64,000 nucleotides of DNA. Origin: Crotophaga sulcirostris. Its lineage: Eukaryota > Chordata > Aves > Cuculiformes > Crotophagidae. Under the pieces are notes generated by a model. The model was given only the letters and a program-made list of their open reading frames with translations. It was not told the DNA's origin and did no database searches. Within the stretch, counting starts at the first letter, position 1. Every line of letters starts with the position of its first letter. Where the stretch lies: the NCBI GenBank assembly GCA_013397455.1, contig VYZB01000030.1:2183505-2247504 (forward strand). The letters run 5' to 3'. Shown in pieces: positions 60,801-64,000 of the stretch. The position numbers were made by a program, and so were the translations under genes.

Positions 60801-63365
60801 CAGTCACTGACATGTGTAGTCCTGCAGCGAAGCATTCACCTGGAAGGAGGAGAATGAGAAAAGACTCCTTACACTTAGAGGAGCTGACTACCTGTCAGGT
60901 AAAAACATTCACCTTTTTCCCATCCCCTTTTTCTATTCATGTTTAGTGAGGCCCAACATCTTAAATTTAGTGTTTCCGACGAGTCTAATCAAATAGTTTT
61001 TGTGTTTTAAGTCTTGATAAGTAAATATCAATGGGAGTAGATAATACTGCTGGAATAGAACAAGCATGATTCTTTATTTTTCCCCTGCAGACTCCTAGAA
61101 AAACACCTCACAAATTTGCTCAGAAGCCACTGAACTCTGCCAGTAAGCTACCAAGGAGATCACCTCGCCTTCTCCACAGGACACCACAAAAGCTGGAAAA
61201 GACCCCTGGCAAAAGTCTAGCTGCTAAGCAGACTGCAGCTAAGTGTTTGGGAAAGTACTTTTCTGATCCTGTACAAAGGGTCAAGTCACCATCTGTGTTA
61301 ACTGAAAGTAAGAGCATTCGATTACGGCAAGTAGCTTCTGAGGACTCTTCTCCAACAGCAAGACTTTCTCCTCCTTGCGAAGAGGCTGGCTTACAAATGC
61401 CAGAACATGAAGGGTTTGCAGTGCTCAATGCCTCATTATCACCTCTGTCAGATTCAAATCCAGCTGCTTCTTCACCCTCTGCTGTCCAGGAAAGATGTTT
61501 TGCAGAACTGCAAACTCCAAGGCGTTCCTTGAGATTCCTCTCAAAATTAGCATCTCCGGTCAGTACTTGGAGACAAATCCTCCCAAAGGAAATCCAGGTG
61601 CAGTCAGATCTCTTATCTCATGCAACTGAAAGTACTCCCAGGAAACCTGAGGACCCAGGGTCAAAATTATGTACCGGCCCATTGAGTGCAGAAACTTTAC
61701 AGCTCGCTGTGAGGCTAGAGCCTCCCTTCAATTCTCCTCTCCATGAAGGTTCCACAAAGACTGCGGCAGTCAGCTCTTCTTCCCACAAGCAGGCTAGGGA
61801 GTCTGACCAGGAGCTTAGTGTACCCAAAGCATCTCTTCTAAAATCCCGAGGTATTACTGGCACTTTGCTGAGGTCCCTACGTCACCCATCCAAACAGGCC
61901 AAATGTGAACAAAATTTTGGAGGAGAGAACTTGACACTTGCATGTGCAACACCTTCCAATAATAAGGACAGTCATCACAATGGTGGTAACTATTCCATAG
62001 AAAGCCTCCAGCTTTGTCAGTCCCAAGTTACTGAAAATACCCCAGTATCGGAGAAAAATAAACAAATGGATCTGGCATCTCAAAAGTCTCCTCCAAGACA
62101 AGATCCAGAAAACTTGGAAAAACATTCTGCTGGAGGGCAGGCACGTGCACAGCAAGCTGAGATAGAGTGTAAGCAATTGGATAAGGAGGGGAACTCCAGT
62201 ACAAACACATGCGAGTCCTTCCTAAGTGGCTCTCAGATAGTTAGTGATGAGTTGGAACCAAGAGCCCTGCTGGGAGAAGAATATAGGGGGTTAAAATCTC
62301 CAAGTTTTAAGAGACACTCCAGATTTTCCCCAAATACTTCGCCTCCTGTGCCAAAGTCTGCTCCTGCCTATTCTTTACGCTGCACTGCGGACAGGAGGCA
62401 GCGGGAGGCTGCAGCACGGATGGGAAATCCTGAACTTCCAGCCAAGTTCTCTACTCCTAAAAGTCGCTCCATACTGCCTTCTGCTAGCCCACCGACTTAT
62501 GAAGTTGAACTTGAAATGCAAGCTTCAGGCCTGCCCAAACTTCGTATTAAGAAAATTGGCTCTTGCTCATTATTGGAAGTTCAACCTGAAGCAAGTGCCA
62601 GCAAACCCAAGAGAGGAGAAAGCCCCTTTGGTGATCTTGCTGGGACCTGGTGTAGCAAGCACCCGGGAAAACTAGCAAGTACCTGTGTTTCACCATCTTG
62701 CTTTCGCTCTTTCCACAACACACCTGCAAAAGGAGGAGGACAGACCTATGTATGCCAGTCATACACCCCAACAAGCTGTGCGTCTAATGCCACCTCCCCA
62801 TCCCCCTTAGAAGCAGGAGTTCCCTGGACGCCTCCTCCAAAGCAGAGGGGGAAGACTACTCCTGATGCTATCAAGGATTGGCCTCGGAGAAAGAGAGCAG
62901 CGGGCAGCACTGCTAACACTAGCTGTGGTCAAAGTGAGAAGAATGCTGATGAACAGAAGAGAATGTCAACAGGCAGAGAAGGAGGGATCTTGGAACACTG
63001 CAGTAGCAAAGTAACAAATACTCTTGGGGAATTTGAGCTAGAAGGGATTTGCAGGCTCCAGGATCAGGCATCTCCTAGTGACTCTGAACCCAGGGCTGAT
63101 GAGGACTTTGCCATGGGAACTTTTGGCTTGAAATCTCGGAAGCGGGTCTTCACGTACCTGTCGCCTGAAAAGGAGGAGACTCATGATGCCAAGAGATGTT
63201 GCACTGATAGCTGCAACTCAGATCTCCCTGGGTTTTCCACAGATGAGGGCAGCAGAAGCAAATCAAGGACAAACTCTGTACTTCCTGAGAAACCAGGAGC
63301 ATGTGCGCTCATAACTCCTGAACAGCACACTTGTGTAGGGGATGATGAGGTCTTCCTTTTGTCAG
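48211..63365 (+). CDS. TICRR: TICRR/Treslin, TopBP1-interacting replication initiation regulator (20 exons here, 3' end beyond window)
   Basis: Nuclear factor that, with MTBP and TopBP1, promotes CDC45 loading at replication origins under CDK control; the animal counterpart of yeast Sld3 (family knowledge). Exons: 48211-48867, 49475-49751, 50369-50610, 50861-51104, 51615-51750, 52449-52591, 53197-53409, 54000-54148, 54882-54976, 55335-55428, 55599-55678, 55874-56116, 56687-56783, 57042-57114, 57842-57982, 58449-58539, 59059-59120, 59795-60007, 60741-60898, 61091-63365. Phases agree across every junction, giving 1894 residues plus one base. Landmarks: [14 protein letters not shown] start (vWA-like N-terminal region that binds MTBP), [18 protein letters not shown] (start of the Sld3-Treslin domain, near residue 638), [27 protein letters not shown], and the late motif [20 protein letters not shown]. 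All introns are GT-AG except intron 10 (GC-AG). Human TICRR has 22 exons, so exons 21-22 should lie to the right. Confidence 0.96.
48914..48995 (-). mobile_element. CR1 3'-end fragment in TICRR intron 1
   Basis: GGTTTGGGTTGGAATGGACT then TTAAAGATCACCCA is the complement of a CR1 3' terminus, about 50 bases into intron 1. The right edge is unclear. Confidence 0.65.
49475..49751 (+). CDS. TICRR: TICRR exon 2 (residues 220-311)
   Basis: Acceptor TTTCAG, then [20 protein letters not shown] and on to GTLFLTLP, donor GTAATT. Phase 1. Confidence 0.93.
50369..50610 (+). CDS. TICRR: TICRR exon 3 (residues 312-392)
   Basis: Acceptor TGCACAG, then [19 protein letters not shown] through IVTEELHM, donor GTAAAT. 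Phase 0. Frame continuity with exon 2 fixes the acceptor. Confidence 0.9.
50861..51104 (+). CDS. TICRR: TICRR exon 4 (residues 393-473)
   Basis: Acceptor AATGTAG, then [20 protein letters not shown] through [13 protein letters not shown], donor GTAGGT. A poorly conserved linker; supported by open frame and splice sites. Confidence 0.85.
51615..51750 (+). CDS. TICRR: TICRR exon 5 (residues 474-518)
   Basis: Encodes [20 protein letters not shown] and [10 protein letters not shown] then [10 protein letters not shown], closely matching the family. Donor GTATTT is weak; phase 2. Confidence 0.93.
52449..52591 (+). CDS. TICRR: TICRR exon 6 (residues 519-566)
   Basis: Acceptor TATATAG. Encodes [13 protein letters not shown], a serine/glutamate stretch and [11 protein letters not shown], ending NNKKR. 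Donor GTGTGT is weak but is the only one that keeps the frame into [10 protein letters not shown]. Confidence 0.88.
53197..53409 (+). CDS. TICRR: TICRR exon 7 (residues 567-637)
   Basis: Encodes [14 protein letters not shown] and [20 protein letters not shown], a well conserved basic stretch just before the Sld3-Treslin domain. Donor GTATGT, phase 1. Confidence 0.95.
54000..54148 (+). CDS. TICRR: TICRR exon 8 (residues 638-687, start of Sld3-Treslin domain)
   Basis: Encodes [20 protein letters not shown] then [13 protein letters not shown]. Charged-helical, as expected for the Sld3-Treslin domain. Donor GTAGGT, phase 0. Confidence 0.95.
54882..54976 (+). CDS. TICRR: TICRR exon 9 (residues 688-718)
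   Basis: Encodes [20 protein letters not shown] then [11 protein letters not shown], helical and basic. Donor GTAAGA, phase 2. Confidence 0.94.
55335..55428 (+). CDS. TICRR: TICRR exon 10 (residues 719-750), followed by a GC donor
   Basis: Encodes [20 protein letters not shown] then [11 protein letters not shown]. The exon ends at GAG and the intron begins GCAAGT. The frame into exon 11 ([10 protein letters not shown]) is kept only with this GC donor. Confidence 0.93.
55429..55434 (+). other. TICRR: Non-canonical GC 5' splice site (GAG|GCAAGT), intron 10 of TICRR
   Basis: AG|GCAAGT is the strongest form of the known GC-AG donor class. The nearest GT (GTAAAT, four bases on) would shift the frame into exon 11. 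The intron ends in a normal TTCTAG at 55598. Confidence 0.85.
55599..55678 (+). CDS. TICRR: TICRR exon 11 (residues 751-776)
   Basis: Encodes [20 protein letters not shown] then LEEILE, matching the family's LTED..YL..FLEEIL. Donor GTAAGT, phase 2. Confidence 0.95.
55874..56116 (+). CDS. TICRR: TICRR exon 12 (residues 777-857)
   Basis: Encodes [29 protein letters not shown], a Ser/Thr-Pro rich stretch and [12 protein letters not shown]. Donor GTAATA, phase 2. Confidence 0.95.
56687..56783 (+). CDS. TICRR: TICRR exon 13 (residues 858-890)
   Basis: Encodes [20 protein letters not shown] then [13 protein letters not shown]. Donor GTAAAA, phase 0. Confidence 0.94.
57042..57114 (+). CDS. TICRR: TICRR exon 14 (residues 891-914)
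   Basis: Encodes [20 protein letters not shown] then EAVQ. Donor GTATAT. Low conservation, but frame and acceptor (TTTCAG) are good. Confidence 0.88.
57842..57982 (+). CDS. TICRR: TICRR exon 15 (residues 915-961)
   Basis: Encodes [20 protein letters not shown] then [12 protein letters not shown], closely like the family. A strong donor-like AAG|GTAAGG sits 11 bases into the exon but is coding (TKVRR). Donor GTAGGA, phase 1. Confidence 0.95.
58449..58539 (+). CDS. TICRR: TICRR exon 16 (residues 962-991)
   Basis: Encodes [20 protein letters not shown] then [10 protein letters not shown], with a conserved ETP site. Donor GTGAGT, phase 2. Confidence 0.95.
59059..59120 (+). CDS. TICRR: TICRR exon 17 (residues 992-1012)
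   Basis: Encodes [20 protein letters not shown] then N. The VVEESPEK motif is conserved. Donor GTAAGC, phase 1. Confidence 0.94.
59795..60007 (+). CDS. TICRR: TICRR exon 18 (residues 1013-1083)
   Basis: Encodes [34 protein letters not shown] and [16 protein letters not shown]. Acceptor CTGAAG is mediocre but keeps the frame. Donor GTACTG is weak. Confidence 0.88.
60741..60898 (+). CDS. TICRR: TICRR exon 19 (residues 1084-1136, TP/SP cluster)
   Basis: Encodes [20 protein letters not shown] and [20 protein letters not shown]. The TP and SP sites (T1096, S1110) fall in the region where CDK sites recruit TopBP1 in human TICRR; exact equivalence is inferred, not aligned. Donor GTAAAA, phase 0. 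Confidence 0.92.
61091..63365 (+). CDS. TICRR: TICRR exon 20, large C-terminal exon (residues 1137-1894)
   Basis: A single open exon of 2275 bases after acceptor CCTGCAG, beginning [15 protein letters not shown] and rich in Ser/Thr-Pro sites and basic patches ([20 protein letters not shown]), as in Treslin's disordered C-terminal half. Late conserved motifs are [40 protein letters not shown] and DWPRRKRA, then a [10 protein letters not shown] end with donor GTAATT. TAA follows two codons after the exon end, so the intron assignment matters: human TICRR continues past this point. Confidence 0.95.
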
Positions 63366-64000
63366 GTAATTAAGTGGCATGAGTGACACTTCATTGAAAT
63401 TCAGAGATGATTAAAAATGTGGAGTAGACAACAAAGGCCAAACTGTTTTCTGTCTGACTGTCTGAGGGAGAATGAGATGGAGGGGTAGAGTGGGTTGTAA
63501 ATGACGTGGAAGTTAATTATGTGGAGAGACAGTGAGGACTTCATAGATCAAATATTAATGATGGGGCAGAGATCAGAAAAATATGAAAGAACGGGAGGCT
63601 GAAGGAATTAAAAGGAAAGTTTGAGAACTTGGGGATGGATGATCACAATTGTATCCAACTGCTATCTTGTAAATAGCAAGAACTCAAGGGTGAGTAAAGG
63701 TGGTGTAAGGTGCGCAGAGTGGAAGGCAAACTGTGGCTTCAGGCAAGTGATAGCTCTTCTATTGCAGAACTTGTTGAAATTAGACCAGGTGATTCATTTG
63801 GCTTTGTGTTGATGCTGTTAGCTGTTTCTGCCCAGCACTGAACTTAATGGTCTTGAGTCTAAAGCTTGGCTGCTTCGGTATAGACTGGAGCCTTGCGGGG
63901 GTTAGTCCTGGGGATACTGGCATTGGTGCCCCAGTTCTGCCTACCCATGGTGGCTGGCCCATTGAAAGTGGGTATCTGAAACGATTGCCTTGCTAGCAAT
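63366..64000 (+). other. TICRR: TICRR intron 20 (partial)
   Basis: Starts GTAATT. No exon matching the remaining Treslin C-terminus is seen before the window ends, so the terminal exons are outside. Confidence 0.7.

Noticed and set aside
61247..63373. 708-codon frame as a separate intronless gene
   Set aside because: It is the large TICRR exon 20; the frame opens upstream at the acceptor at 61091 and is joined to exon 19.
1..64000. tRNA or rRNA genes, CRISPR arrays, intact viral or LTR elements
   Set aside because: No cloverleaf B-box, no spaced direct-repeat array and no LTR pair recognised by eye.

Overview
This is vertebrate nuclear DNA, almost certainly avian. Two multi-exon genes with GT-AG introns can be read in it. 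Five CR1-type LINE loci, several with the bird-typical ATTCTATG-like 3' end, support a bird (or at least sauropsid) source. The genes are compact and there is a sharp CpG-island promoter. All orthology calls are from memory of the protein families; no database was searched.

Layout: positions 1-32700 hold no protein gene I can support. This is a mosaic of GC-moderate sequence and AT-rich, homeodomain-site-rich blocks that look like conserved non-coding elements, plus CR1 fragments at 1-233, 28847-29330 and a nested CR1-in-CR1 at 32175-32690. Positions 32720-41735 (minus strand) carry a complete ten-exon Rh-family ammonia channel gene, RHCG, encoding 459 residues. Positions 41736-48106 are the intergenic space. 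Positions 48211-63365 (plus strand) carry TICRR (Treslin), a DNA replication initiation factor: 20 exons and 1894 residues are in the window, and the last part (probably two exons) lies beyond the right edge. RHCG next to TICRR, in divergent orientation, matches the order I know from human 15q26.1.

The two genes have unrelated jobs. RHCG moves NH3/NH4+ across epithelial plasma membranes. TICRR, with MTBP and TopBP1, helps load CDC45 when origins fire, under CDK control.

The most unusual structure is RHCG intron 9. Nearly the whole intron (33027-33517, interrupted by a 301-base assembly gap) is a 20-bp minisatellite whose unit is a copy of the exon 9 / intron 9 junction itself, so the intron is a tandem array of 5' splice sites directly behind the genuine one. 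Also notable are a GC-AG intron in TICRR, a CR1 element abutting the TICRR CRE/CCAAT promoter, a strong-context short uORF, and a 10-bp inverted repeat of ACAATA/TATTGT type inside a 1-kb AT-rich block.
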